The translations under genes were made by a program, and so were the position numbers. Of a DNA stretch of 64,000 nt, positions 1 to 7,821 are shown in pieces (the stretch's first letter is position 1; the number at the start of each line of letters is the position of its first letter). Under the pieces are notes generated by a model. That model saw nothing but the letters and a program-made list of their open reading frames with translations, was not told the DNA's origin and did not search any database. The stretch is from Dethiobacter alkaliphilus (GTDB lineage: Bacteria > Bacillota > Dethiobacteria > DTU022 > UBA8154), in contig JAENYV010000008.1 in the NCBI GenBank assembly GCA_016841605.1, positions 162,138-226,137 of the forward strand. The letters are read 5' to 3'.

Positions 1-3
1 TTT

Positions 4-267
4 ATGACTTATTCCAATAAAAATACGACATGGCAATTGCAAACGGCAAAAAGCAAATTTAGTGAGGTAGTAAGCTATGCTCTTAAAGGCTATCCACAGC
101 TGATTACAAAAAACGGCAAACCTGCAGTTTACGTAATTTCATTTGAAGAATACGAGAAAATAACCAGGAAAGTAGCATTGAAAGATGTTTTGCTGAATTC
201 CCCCCACAGAGATACCGAAATTTTTGTAAATAGACAAAAAGAGACTGGAAGGGGTTCTGTAATTTGA
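4..267 (+). CDS. Phd/YefM-type antitoxin
   Basis: An 87-residue protein whose N-terminal half has the Phd/YefM look: a start followed by LQTAKSKFSEVV (residues 12-23), then a conserved K-G-P-V strand region (KNGKPAVYVISFEEYEKI). Antitoxins of this family bind their own promoter through the N-terminal fold and neutralise the partner toxin with the C-terminal tail. The ATG lies three bases from the window edge, so an upstream start cannot be excluded. Its TGA overlaps the TTG start of the PIN toxin by four bases (TTGA), a classical translationally coupled type II toxin-antitoxin arrangement. Family call by motif and context. Confidence 0.85.
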   Translation: MTYSNKNTTWQLQTAKSKFSEVVSYALKGYPQLITKNGKPAVYVISFEEYEKITRKVALKDVLLNSPHRDTEIFVNRQKETGRGSVI

Positions 268-683
268 GCTTCCTGGTAGATACTTGTTTTATATCTGAAT
301 TAAGAAAACCATCACCGCAACAATCTGTATTAAATTGGTTAAATGCAATTATTGAGAGCGAATTATATATCAGTTCTTTAAGTATTGGTGAACTGCAATA
401 TGGTATTGCATTATTACCGGATGGAAATAAAAAAAAAGACCTTACCACCTGGCTGGATCTGGTTGTTAAGGGATTCGACAGTAGAGTCTTGCCTGTTCAC
501 AATGATGTTTGCGTGGTTTGGGGAAAGATGAGAGCAAACGCGCAAAAAAAAGGGTTAAACCTTTCTGTAATAGACGGATTATTAGCTGCAACATGCGCTG
601 TATATAAACTCACCTTTGTAACAAGAAATACGAAAGATGTTGATTTTACCGGGATAGGTATTGTTAGCCCGTGGGATGACTAA
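264..683 (+). CDS. vapC: VapC-type PIN-domain ribonuclease toxin
   Basis: A 139-residue PIN domain protein. The acidic metal-binding residues of the family are all visible: D6 (LVDTCF), E43 (IGELQYG), D104 (VIDGLLAA) and the TRNTKDV end at 120-126 with N122/D125. VapC toxins are Mg-dependent endoribonucleases that cleave tRNA or rRNA when released from the antitoxin. The TTG start is set by overlap with the antitoxin stop. The quartet appears intact, so I predict an active toxin. The pair sits directly upstream of the flagellar cluster and has no visible functional link with it. Confidence 0.9.
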   Translation: MSFLVDTCFISELRKPSPQQSVLNWLNAIIESELYISSLSIGELQYGIALLPDGNKKKDLTTWLDLVVKGFDSRVLPVHNDVCVVWGKMRANAQKKGLNLSVIDGLLAATCAVYKLTFVTRNTKDVDFTGIGIVSPWDD

Positions 684-724
684 TTTTTAAAATCATTGTT
701 TAAAAAAGAAATATGTTGCCGGGA

Positions 725-751
725 TAAAAAAGTTTCCTTTTTAGCCGATAG
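725..751 (+). promoter_or_regulatory. Sigma-28 (SigD/FliA) promoter
   Basis: TAAA at 725-728, a spacer of exactly 15 bases, then GCCGATAG at 744-751. The known sigma-28 consensus is TAAA-N15-GCCGATAA, so only the last base differs. Transcription would start near 758-760 and the first gene with a good SD starts at 852. It sits inside an apparent upstream extension of that reading frame, which argues the extension is not translated. A sigD homologue is encoded at 27663. Predicted target: the late unit 852-4651. Confidence 0.75.
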
Positions 752-851
752 ATGGTTAAAGGGAATTTTTTTTGCAGGAATAGGGTTTTGCACCCTGGCT
801 TTTTATAGCGATCCTGACAAAGAACTAGCATCCGGCGGAGGGAGTAAAGAG

Positions 852-1442
852 ATGAAGATAATTCTGAACGGTCGGGAATTTCAGCTCAAAGAGAAAGGTG
901 AAAACAGCAAGATAACGGTCTCACTGGAGGAGACATTAAAAAAAGATAATATGGTGGTAAGGTCGGTCGGTGTCAATGACGTGGAGATGGTTAACATGCC
1001 TCTGTCCGAAGTGCTGGGGGGTGCCTCGCCGGGACAGGTAATCCGTATTGAGGCTATTCCGGCCGGTGAGCTGACCGCGGAAGCCCTGCGGGATGCCGCG
1101 GATTATATCCCCCGCCTGCACAGCGGGCTGGGCAGGATGCGGGAGCGCTTGTTGGAAGGGGACACCGGGCAGGTTGGTGTAATGGTGGATCAGGCTTTGG
1201 AAGGATTGGATTGGTTGGGGCTGGCCTTCCAGGCGTATTTGGAACAGAATTCGCATCCTTCGGAGCAGGAGATCTTTTTCGAGGAATACAGCGCTCTGGC
1301 GCTTATCCTCAGAAACATGGAAAAAGCGTTGAAAGAACATAATTTTGAGCGGGTCTGCTCTCTCTTTGAAGAGGAAGTCGCGTCTTTTCTGGATAAGTTG
1401 CTTTCTCTTGCGGAGAAGCTGTTAGAAGAAAAGCAGCGTTAA
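852..1442 (+). CDS. Uncharacterised late-flagellar-operon protein
   Basis: A 196-residue soluble protein that I do not recognise. The start ATG at 852 is chosen because GGAGGGAG lies 8-10 bases upstream and a sigma-28 promoter lies inside the longer open frame (which would begin at TTG 696). Residues 1-75 look beta-rich and compact (MKIILNGREFQL..., then a GQVIRIEAIPAGEL turn). Residues 80-196 look like a helical bundle rich in Glu, Leu and Lys, ending in LLSLAEKLLEEKQR. There is no signal peptide or membrane segment. Position ahead of flaG-fliD-fliS suggests a role in late filament assembly, perhaps as a chaperone or regulator, but this is inference from context only. Confidence 0.7.
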   Translation: MKIILNGREFQLKEKGENSKITVSLEETLKKDNMVVRSVGVNDVEMVNMPLSEVLGGASPGQVIRIEAIPAGELTAEALRDAADYIPRLHSGLGRMRERLLEGDTGQVGVMVDQALEGLDWLGLAFQAYLEQNSHPSEQEIFFEEYSALALILRNMEKALKEHNFERVCSLFEEEVASFLDKLLSLAEKLLEEKQR

Positions 1443-1462
1443 CTTATTTTTAATTTTATCCT

Positions 1463-1489
1463 TTAATAAGTCTTTCCTGATGCCGATAT
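1463..1489 (+). promoter_or_regulatory. Sigma-28-like promoter ahead of flaG
   Basis: TTAA at 1463-1466, 15 bases, then GCCGATAT at 1482-1489. The -10 matches the SigD form seen in Bacillus (CCGATAT), while the -35 differs at one base from TAAA. It lies just downstream of the 852-1442 gene and about 255 bases upstream of flaG, with a repeat element between. The same TTAA-N15-GCCGATAT arrangement recurs at 28944-28970 upstream of flgF, which strengthens the call. Confidence 0.45.
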
Positions 1490-1514
1490 AGTACTACAGC
1501 GAAAGATTGTTTAT

Positions 1515-1645
1515 TTTGCTACACCGCTAAGCGACGGGGACAGTTCCATCGTCTTTCTACTTTCTGGTATGGGGACACACCTCTTGCAGAGGAATGTCCC
1601 CAAGTCTTGCGCTACGCTCCGGTGACGCTCGAACCGTCCCCATGG
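1515..1645 (+). repeat. Composite hairpin repeat, copy A
   Basis: Part of the 300-base gap between 1442 and flaG. It holds a motif TTTGCTACACCGCTAAGC (1515-1532), GGGGACAGTTC (1537-1547), an imperfect inverted repeat at 1571-1601 (GGGGACA...CCTCT-TGC-AGAGG...TGTCCCC) and a right end GAACCGTCCCCATGG (1631-1645). The inverted repeat recurs in gaps near 15882, 20572 and 57652; the right end recurs at 20632 and 57709. No coding potential is apparent. It resembles a REP-like or MITE-like dispersed element; no transposase is present in the window. Confidence 0.7.
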
Positions 1646-1743
1646 CACCGTTAATTACTATTTTCCCGCTGTAGAGATAGTAATGAGAAGGAATTTTTTT
1701 TAGGAGAAAAGCAGCCTAAAATGGGTAAAGGCTGGTGAAAAAA

Positions 1744-2130
1744 ATGAAGGTTGATGGAATTGATCCTACCCACCTTAATAAGATTCAGGAGTATTCCCAG
1801 AAAGCAGTAACCCGGGAGAGTGAAAAACAAAATCCGAAACAAAAACAGCAGGATCGGGTCTTAAACAAGGATCAGCAACTTTCTTTTTGGGATAGGACAA
1901 GTCTGGAGGAACTGGAAGAGTCCATCAAAAAGCTTAACACCACTGCAGAAGCGTTTAATGTGGAGTTGCGTTTCCGTATGGACGAGAAGACAAAAGATCA
2001 CCACATTGTGATCAGTGTTATTGAACGGGAAACAGAGCAAGTTATCCGCGAAATTCCCCCGGAGCAGGTTGTAAACATGGTGGCGCAAATTCAAGATCTT
2101 ATCGGTATTTTTGTTGATACACGCCGCTAA
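1744..2130 (+). CDS. flaG: Flagellar protein FlaG
   Basis: A 128-residue FlaG-family protein. The C-terminal half has the family signature: LRFRMDEKTKDHHIVISVIE, then VIREIPPEQVVNM and a final IGIFVDTRR. FlaG is a small soluble protein thought to influence filament length, usually encoded next to fliD. The N-terminal 60 residues are polar and low complexity (KQNPKQKQQDR). ATG 1744 is preferred because GGTGA lies five bases upstream; a GTG at 1735 is the alternative. It precedes fliD by 34 bases. Confidence 0.85.
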   Translation: MKVDGIDPTHLNKIQEYSQKAVTRESEKQNPKQKQQDRVLNKDQQLSFWDRTSLEELEESIKKLNTTAEAFNVELRFRMDEKTKDHHIVISVIERETEQVIREIPPEQVVNMVAQIQDLIGIFVDTRR

Positions 2131-2164
2131 TGAACCTGAATAAAAAAAGGATTGGGGTGGGAAT

Positions 2165-3661
2165 ATGGGGATTTCTTTGAGCGGTCTTGTATCAGGTCTG
2201 GATGTCAATAGCATTATTAGCCAGCTCGTCGAGCTGGAACGGCAGCCTATTGTACAAAACGAAGAGCGTGTCGCAGAACTAGAGCGAGTGCAAAATGCCT
2301 GGCGCGATATTAATACGCGCCTGCGTAATCTGCGTACAACTGTTCAGGAACTTTCTGAGGAGAGTAATTTTCTATCCAAACAGGGAGCTTCGACGGACCC
2401 GACGATTGTCCAGGCGACGGCCGAATCTTCTGCGGAAAACGCCACCTATGAATTGACTGTCAGTCAGCTGGCTACACAACACACGGTGGCCATGCAAAAT
2501 GATATTCAGACTGTACTGGGCAAGAGCACAACCGAGGCCATGGGATTGGCAGGGATATTTACCCTGAACGGGGTGGAAATCGAAGTTCAAAGCGAGGATT
2601 CACTGTCAGACTTACAAAATACGATTAATAGTTCAGAGGCCAATGTTGAAGCGACCATTATCGCAGGTCATCTGATTTTAAAGAGCAATATCAGCGGTGC
2701 CGAAGGGGGCCTGGAGATGTCCCATGTATCCGGAGACGATGTTCTGGATACTCTTGCAGTTTACGACAGCGGGACAAGCAGCTTTTACAATGAAACACTC
2801 GAAGCCCGCGACGCCCAGTTTACCCTGAACGGGATCAGTATTACCCGTTCCGGCAATGAAATTGATGATCTCGTAGACGGTGTGACCTTTACACTATACG
2901 GGGAGAGCGAGGAGAGCGCCTATATTCAGATTTCCACTGATACGGAGAAAGCAGTGGAGGCTGTAACCGCCTTTGTTGATCAGTATAACTCCACGCACGA
3001 ATTTATCAGGGAAAAGCTGCAGAAACCGGAATCTGTTGCCAGTACCATCAGTACAAAAGATGAGGATACGGAAGAGGATGAAATTGATGACAGCGGTATC
3101 GGTTTGCTCCAGGGGGATACGACTCTGATGCAAATCGAGCAGACTTTGCGCAGTCTGGTCTATGAGCCGGTCTCAGGTTATCGTTATGAGACAGAGGACG
3201 GCTGGGAGCAGAAAGAATACTACTCTTTTGCCACCCTGGGTGTTACGACTATTGACGAAGAAGGCTATTTGCAATTTAATTCCGAACAACTCGTTAGTGC
3301 TTTGGAGGATGATCCCGAGGCTGTTTATGAGTTGTTTAAATTTGAAATAGAAGATGAGAGCGGTGCCGGCACGGACCAATATGACGGGCTGGGGGTAAGG
3401 CTGGATAACTATCTGAAAAGACTGCTTATCAGCGAGCAAGATAGTCAGGGAAGAACGATTTATCCGATTAGCGTACAGAAGGAAGAGAATGCTCTGAGCC
3501 GTATTGAAGAGCTGGAGCAGCGTATTGAGATTCAGGAGGAAAGGCTTCTACGTTACGAAGAGCGACTGGTCGGGCAGTTCACTAACCTGGAGATATATAT
3601 TTCCAGCATGCAGGCTCAGAGCGAAGATCTTGCTAATTTAATCAGCCAGCTTGATACATAG
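2165..3661 (+). CDS. fliD: Flagellar filament cap protein FliD (HAP2)
   Basis: A 498-residue FliD. The start is typical of the family: MGISLSGLVSGLDVNSIISQL, with N- and C-terminal heptad regions (residues 30-70, and 440-498 with ALSRIEELEQRIEIQEERLL) that form the D0-type coiled coil of the cap. The middle is a variable, acidic, surface-exposed region. FliD is exported through the flagellar channel and caps the filament tip, guiding flagellin folding. A GGGGTGGG SD precedes the ATG. It lies in the late unit flaG-fliD-fliS. Confidence 0.97.
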   Translation: MGISLSGLVSGLDVNSIISQLVELERQPIVQNEERVAELERVQNAWRDINTRLRNLRTTVQELSEESNFLSKQGASTDPTIVQATAESSAENATYELTVSQLATQHTVAMQNDIQTVLGKSTTEAMGLAGIFTLNGVEIEVQSEDSLSDLQNTINSSEANVEATIIAGHLILKSNISGAEGGLEMSHVSGDDVLDTLAVYDSGTSSFYNETLEARDAQFTLNGISITRSGNEIDDLVDGVTFTLYGESEESAYIQISTDTEKAVEAVTAFVDQYNSTHEFIREKLQKPESVASTISTKDEDTEEDEIDDSGIGLLQGDTTLMQIEQTLRSLVYEPVSGYRYETEDGWEQKEYYSFATLGVTTIDEEGYLQFNSEQLVSALEDDPEAVYELFKFEIEDESGAGTDQYDGLGVRLDNYLKRLLISEQDSQGRTIYPISVQKEENALSRIEELEQRIEIQEERLLRYEERLVGQFTNLEIYISSMQAQSEDLANLISQLDT

Positions 3662-3732
3662 TTGCAAGGATGGCAGCATTTCGAATAGATAAAAAGCGAA
3701 TTCTTAAGCTGTAGAGAAAGGGAGTGATTCCG

Positions 3733-4263
3733 GTGGGGGCTAACCCATATGCCCAGTACCAGAAAACTCAAATTGAAACTGCAGACAAAGGCAAACTTCT
3801 GCTTATGCTTTACGATGGTGCTTTGCGTTTTCTGGGACATGCCAGAAAGGCCCTCCTGGAGAGAGATCTTGAGGGATCCAATAATTACCTGGTCAAGGTT
3901 CAGGATATTGTGGCGGAGTTAATGTCTTCCCTGGATCTGGAGGCAGGGGAAATTGCTGTTTCCCTCTTTCGCCTTTACGAGTATATGCACTATCTTCTAG
4001 TTCAGGCCAATGTAAAGAAGGATGCAGGGCCTCTCGATCAGGTTGAGGGTATGTTGGTTGAATTAAGGGATACCTGGAAAGAGGCCTTGGGTTTGGTATC
4101 GGCAAATTTGCCTTCCCCGCAGGAAAACACTCTGGATGAGGTTCCAGCTGCAAAGAAGCAGAAAAGTGAGATACAAGGGGGAAGTTTGGCCGGTTATAGC
4201 CAGGGGCTGAGAGAAGAAAAAGCGCTGAAAAAAGGCTACAAGAAGGTGAATTTCAGTGGTTGA
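3733..4263 (+). CDS. fliS: Flagellin export chaperone FliS, with C-terminal extension
   Basis: A FliS-family protein: NPYAQYQKTQIETADKGKLL followed by the helical bundle (LMLYDGALRFLGHARKAL, LMSSLDLEAG, LYEYMHYLLVQAN). FliS binds the C terminus of flagellin in the cytosol and keeps it unfolded for export. GTG 3733 is preferred over GTG 3724 because GGGAG then sits 8 bases away. At 176 residues it is roughly 45 longer than the usual 120-135; the extra C-terminal tail is polar and lysine-rich (VPAAKKQKSEIQGG...KKGYKKVNFSG). The stop overlaps the start of the next gene by 8 bases. Confidence 0.93.
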   Translation: MGANPYAQYQKTQIETADKGKLLLMLYDGALRFLGHARKALLERDLEGSNNYLVKVQDIVAELMSSLDLEAGEIAVSLFRLYEYMHYLLVQANVKKDAGPLDQVEGMLVELRDTWKEALGLVSANLPSPQENTLDEVPAAKKQKSEIQGGSLAGYSQGLREEKALKKGYKKVNFSG

Positions 4264-4651
4264 TGAAATGCTGCTGCAGCTTGACCAACTATATGCCCGG
4301 GAAACGGCATTCTTTAGTCAACCCCTCCCGCTGAGGGAACAAGGAGATGTTGCAGAAAATTACCTTCGGGAGATGGGTAAAATTTTGCGGGAACTGGGTG
4401 CTCTGCAGCAGGAGTATTTTTTTAAACTTAGTAAAAAAACGGCAGATAAAGAGAAAGATAGAGAATTTTATGGAGAATTATCTTTATTAAAGGAGCTATA
4501 CCGCAAACGGCAAAAAAATCTTGCTCTCATAAGGGAAAAGCTTCAAGAGACAGGAAAAGAACTGGATCGTGTTAAGGTAGAGAAAAAGGTGTTTTATCAT
4601 TACCACCCCAGGAAAAAGATAAAGGCCCGTTTTATCGATAGTAAGAGTTAA
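4256..4651 (+). CDS. Small coiled-coil protein in the fliT position
   Basis: A 131-residue, highly charged, mostly helical protein (LREMGKILRELGALQQEYFF, LLKELYRKRQKNLALIREKL) with a basic C-terminal tail. The GTG start overlaps fliS by 8 bases and has an AGAAGGTG SD 7 bases upstream, so the two are translationally coupled. In Firmicutes this slot normally holds fliT, the small chaperone of FliD. Size, helicity and position fit a FliT-like function, but I see no decisive motif. It is the last gene before a strong terminator. Confidence 0.6.
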   Translation: MVDEMLLQLDQLYARETAFFSQPLPLREQGDVAENYLREMGKILRELGALQQEYFFKLSKKTADKEKDREFYGELSLLKELYRKRQKNLALIREKLQETGKELDRVKVEKKVFYHYHPRKKIKARFIDSKS

Positions 4652-4652
4652 G

Positions 4653-4683
4653 AAAAAAAGCCGGAATTTATCCGGCTTTTTTT
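4653..4683 (+). terminator. Rho-independent terminator of the flaG-fliD-fliS unit
   Basis: A perfect stem AAAAAAGCCGGA / TCCGGCTTTTTT around an ATTTA-type loop followed by a T tract. The A/T symmetry means it could act in both directions. It ends the late flagellar unit and isolates flgB. Confidence 0.9.
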
Positions 4684-4778
4684 CTTGTTATTTCAGGTTT
4701 CGACATTTTTATAAAAATTCTTTCAAAACCTATGCAGGAATTAATATCCTTTTGGCGAATAACTTGGAAATATTGAAA

Positions 4779-4808
4779 GTTGCATTTTTAAGAGTTGCAT
4801 TTTTGAGG
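4779..4808 (+). repeat. Two tandem 15-base repeats upstream of flgB
   Basis: GTTGCATTTTTAAGA (4779-4793) is followed directly by GTTGCATTTTTGAGG (4794-4808), 18 bases before the flgB start. The gap 4684-4825 must contain the promoter of the long flgB operon, but I could not identify a convincing -35/-10 pair. The repeats could be a regulator site or simple slippage. Confidence 0.5.
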
Positions 4809-4825
4809 TTAAAAGAGGTGAAAAG

Positions 4826-5218
4826 GTGTTCTGGAAAGACCCGATTATAAGAGAACTTAATCAGAGCCTGGATACGGCGGCATTGCGGCAAAAAGTTGTC
4901 TCCAATAATATTGCCAATTTGAATACGCCGGATTTCAAACGCTCTTACGTGCCTTTTGATGAAGAACTGCACCAGGCCAGGGGTAGAATGTCCATGACAA
5001 GGACACATTCCGCGCATTTAAACGGCAGAATTTCCGACAATGATCCCCGTGTCGTTACAGAGGACGCGACGACCCGCCGAACAGACGGGAATAATGTGGA
5101 TCTGGACCAGGAGATGCTGGATCTGGTGACCAACCAGTTGCGCTATAATACTATTATTCAGCAGATCAGCGGAAAATATGCCAACTGGCGTTATATTATC
5201 ACTGACGGGAGAGGCTGA
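4826..5218 (+). CDS. flgB: Flagellar proximal rod protein FlgB
   Basis: A 130-residue rod protein. It has the flagellar rod/hook signature near the N terminus (LRQKVVSNNIANLNTPDFKR, residues 22-41) and the matching C-terminal helix (LDQEMLDLVTNQLRYNTIIQ). FlgB forms the proximal rod just outside the MS ring. The GTG start follows an AGAGGTG SD. It is the first gene of the main basal body operon, as in other Gram-positive fla/che clusters, and flgC starts 3 bases after its stop. Confidence 0.96.
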   Translation: MFWKDPIIRELNQSLDTAALRQKVVSNNIANLNTPDFKRSYVPFDEELHQARGRMSMTRTHSAHLNGRISDNDPRVVTEDATTRRTDGNNVDLDQEMLDLVTNQLRYNTIIQQISGKYANWRYIITDGRG

Positions 5219-5221
5219 TAG

Positions 5222-5647
5222 ATGGAAATATTCCGTTCGTTTCAGATTAGCGGGTCGGCCTTAATGGCCGAAAAAGTCCGGGTGGATACCGTGGCCGCCA
5301 ATCTGGCCAATATGCAGACAACCAGGACGGCAGAGGGAGGACCTTACAGACGCAAGACGGTTATTTTTGCCGAAAAGCTTTCCCGAGTGAGAGATGTGCC
5401 TCCGGCTTACCGGGGACAAGGGGTCAATGTGGCTTTTGTCGTGGAGGATCCTAATCCTCCCAGGCTGGAGTTTGATCCGGAGCATTCCGATGCCAATGCA
5501 GAGGGATTTGTAGCTTACCCCAATATTGAGATGGCCAAGGAGATGACGGATCTGGTGACGGCCTCACGCTCCTATGAAGCCAGCAGCACTGCGGTAAATA
5601 CGGCCAAAAGCCTGTATTTAAAAGCCCTGGAAATCGGCCGCGGCTAA
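5222..5647 (+). CDS. flgC: Flagellar proximal rod protein FlgC
   Basis: A 141-residue rod protein: N-terminal ALMAEKVRVDTVAANLANMQ with the conserved T-R-T-x-E-G-GPYRRK segment, and C-terminal EMAKEMTDLVTASRSYEAS, which is the FlgC version of the rod coiled coil. It follows flgB by 3 bases and precedes fliE. FlgC is exported by the type III apparatus and polymerises into the rod. Confidence 0.97.
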   Translation: MEIFRSFQISGSALMAEKVRVDTVAANLANMQTTRTAEGGPYRRKTVIFAEKLSRVRDVPPAYRGQGVNVAFVVEDPNPPRLEFDPEHSDANAEGFVAYPNIEMAKEMTDLVTASRSYEASSTAVNTAKSLYLKALEIGRG

Positions 5648-5674
5648 AGAATTGAATGAAAAGAGGTTTAAACT

Positions 5675-5968
5675 GTGCAAATTAACCCATTTGTTGTTCC
5701 TTTACCGGCAGATTCAGATAAAAAGAATGAGAAGCAAAAGGATTCTTCTCCGGGTTTTGGAGAGCTGGTGCAGGATGCCCTTGACAAGGTAAACCGGCAG
5801 CAATTGCAATCTCAAGAAGCGACCCGCAGGTTTCTTTCCGGAGATCTGGAAGATATCCATCAGTTGATGATTGCAGGTGAAGAGGCGAAAATATCCCTGC
5901 AGTTAACTATGCAAGTGACAACTAAAATTATTGAAGCATACCGTGAGCTATCCCGCATCCAGGTCTAG
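5675..5968 (+). CDS. fliE: Flagellar hook-basal body protein FliE
   Basis: A 97-residue FliE. Family features are FGELVQDALDKVNRQQLQSQEATRRFLSGD split over residues 28-56 and the C-terminal LQLTMQVTTKIIEAYRELSR. FliE joins the MS ring to the proximal rod and is the first substrate of the export gate. The GTG start has AAGAGG 8 bases upstream. The following 180-base gap to fliF is AT-rich with possible weak hairpins near 6060-6120; no clear promoter or terminator was identified. Confidence 0.95.
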   Translation: MQINPFVVPLPADSDKKNEKQKDSSPGFGELVQDALDKVNRQQLQSQEATRRFLSGDLEDIHQLMIAGEEAKISLQLTMQVTTKIIEAYRELSRIQV

Positions 5969-6149
5969 CTTGATGTTATTTTGCAAAACAACAATTTTTT
6001 TTTGATTAAGGCTTTAGTTTTTTTACTACCGTCTTTTTTGTTGAGTGGCGGATTAAGAATGGAGCTCTTCAGCATTTCTGCAATGAGGGAGCATTGAAGG
6101 AATAGAGAGCTTTTTCTTTTTTATTTACGGCTTTTTGGAGAGGTGCTTT

Positions 6150-7727
6150 GTGGACAAAAAGAAAAATATCGCGGAACAAGTCCTGGAACGCTGGCGTGCG
6201 CTGAGCCGTTCCCGCCGCATTGCCGTTATTGTCATTTTTGTCGCGCTAGTTGTCTTCTTTTTACTGCTAATGTTTAATTCCGGTTCGCAGCCCCAATATG
6301 TTACCCTCTACAGTAATCTCGAGCCGGCCCAGGCTTCTCCGCTGATTCAGTACCTGAAAGAGCAAAGTATTCCTTATAGGCTAGAGGATTTCGGGGCAAC
6401 GCTTAAAGTGCCTGCCGAAAAGGCTGACGAACTTCGCATTGAAATGGCCGGCCAGGGCATGCCTTTTACCCAGGGCCTGGGGTTTGAAATTTTCGATGAG
6501 GAAAGTCTGGGAACTACGGATTTTGAACGGCAGGTTAAGATGCAGAGGGCGCTGCAGGAGGAACTTCGGCGAACTATTACTTCCCTGGAGGCAGTTACGC
6601 AGGCCAGGGTTCACCTTACTATTCCGGAACCGCAGCTATTCCTGCGGGAGCGTAGCGAACCTTCTGCAGCCCTTTATCTGAAACTAAATCCCTTTGTTCC
6701 CCTAAAGGAAGAGCAGATTAAAGGAATTGTTTTTCTTGTTGCCTCCAGTGTGGAAAATTTAAAACCTGAAAACATTGTTATTATCGATTCCCTGGGTAAT
6801 ATGCTTTATGACGCGGTTACGGGAGGAGACTCTTTTTCGACCATGGCCGATTCTTCATTAAAACAGCTTGAGATTAAGCGCAGTTTTGAAGTTGAACTGG
6901 AACGCAGAGTGCAGGGGATGCTGGAGAAGGTTTTCGGCGCCGGTAAAGCACTGGCTCTGGTTACGGCTGATCTGGATTTTGATGCTCATGAAACGACCAC
7001 CATTACCTATGATGATCAGGGTGTGCCGAGAAGCACCCAGGTTATTGAGGAAAATTTTGAAGGTGAAGGGCCGGTCATGGGTGAAGTGGGCGAGGCAAAT
7101 TATCCCGGCTATGTAGGTATTACTCCCGGCGGAGAGAGCAGCTATGAACGCCGGGAAGAGACCAATAACTATGAGATTTCGGAGACGACGGAGAAAGTCA
7201 TCGCTGCACCGGGAAAAATTAATAGTATTCATACTTCCGTCGTGGTTGATACCGGTAAAGACGAAATGAGTGAAGAGGAGATAGAGCAGGTCAGGGGAAA
7301 TGTGCAGGATCTGGTTTCCGCGGCCATAGGCCTGGATGAAGAACGGGGCGACCAAATTAGTGTTCAGGGCATGAGCTTTGATACGTCTTTTGTTGATGAA
7401 ATGGAAGCGGAATTTACCAAGATTGAAGAAGAGCGCAGGAAGGAAGAAACTTTCCGCCAAGCTGTCCTGGGAGGGTCCGTTCTGGTCGCTTTCATTATGC
7501 TTTTGTTGGCCCTCAGGCGGCGTCGTATTCTCCGGGAGCAGAGGTCTTTTGTCACCCCCGAGGGAATGACTTTGGAAAGCTTATTGGGCACGGAGATGCT
7601 GGATGAAGAGTTTGAAGAGGAAGATCTCGAACGTGCGGAAACATCCCGGGAACTGGCCAAGAGGCTGGTTGACGAGAACCCTGAAATTGCTGTTGCCGTT
7701 CTGCGGACCTGGTTGATCGAGGAGTAG
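6150..7727 (+). CDS. fliF: Flagellar MS-ring protein FliF
   Basis: A 525-residue MS-ring protein. GTG 6150 is chosen because GGAGAGG lies six bases upstream; a TTG at 6135 has no SD. There are two membrane segments, about residues 24-44 (IAVIVIFVALVVFF) and 438-458 (VLVAFIMLLLALRRRR). Between them are the ring-building domains with the signature TFERQVKMQRALQEEL-type region (here DFERQVKMQRALQEEL) and TQARVHLTIPEP. The C terminus (AKRLVDENPEIAVAVLRTWL) is the FliG-binding helix. FliF anchors rotor and export gate in the membrane. Confidence 0.98.
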   Translation: MDKKKNIAEQVLERWRALSRSRRIAVIVIFVALVVFFLLLMFNSGSQPQYVTLYSNLEPAQASPLIQYLKEQSIPYRLEDFGATLKVPAEKADELRIEMAGQGMPFTQGLGFEIFDEESLGTTDFERQVKMQRALQEELRRTITSLEAVTQARVHLTIPEPQLFLRERSEPSAALYLKLNPFVPLKEEQIKGIVFLVASSVENLKPENIVIIDSLGNMLYDAVTGGDSFSTMADSSLKQLEIKRSFEVELERRVQGMLEKVFGAGKALALVTADLDFDAHETTTITYDDQGVPRSTQVIEENFEGEGPVMGEVGEANYPGYVGITPGGESSYERREETNNYEISETTEKVIAAPGKINSIHTSVVVDTGKDEMSEEEIEQVRGNVQDLVSAAIGLDEERGDQISVQGMSFDTSFVDEMEAEFTKIEEERRKEETFRQAVLGGSVLVAFIMLLLALRRRRILREQRSFVTPEGMTLESLLGTEMLDEEFEEEDLERAETSRELAKRLVDENPEIAVAVLRTWLIEE

Positions 7728-7821
7728 CCTTTGTTTTATAGAGATTAGCTTTCGCTTCGGCTGCGTTACATTATGGATAAAGTTTTTTTTTGGGAGATGT
7801 TGGGATAAGGAGGCTTGTTTT

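Noticed and set aside
696-851. In-frame extension of the first flagellar-unit gene back to TTG 696
   Set aside because: It has no SD, contains a sigma-28 promoter, and the ATG at 852 has a strong SD.
5969-6149. Terminator or attenuator between fliE and fliF
   Set aside because: AGCTCT...AGAGCT followed by T-rich DNA is suggestive, but only about six pairs form, with a long imperfect interior, and both genes belong to one conserved operon.
6858-7460. A 200-codon minus-strand open frame inside fliF
   Set aside because: It is a shadow of fliF, with no SD and no protein-like motif.
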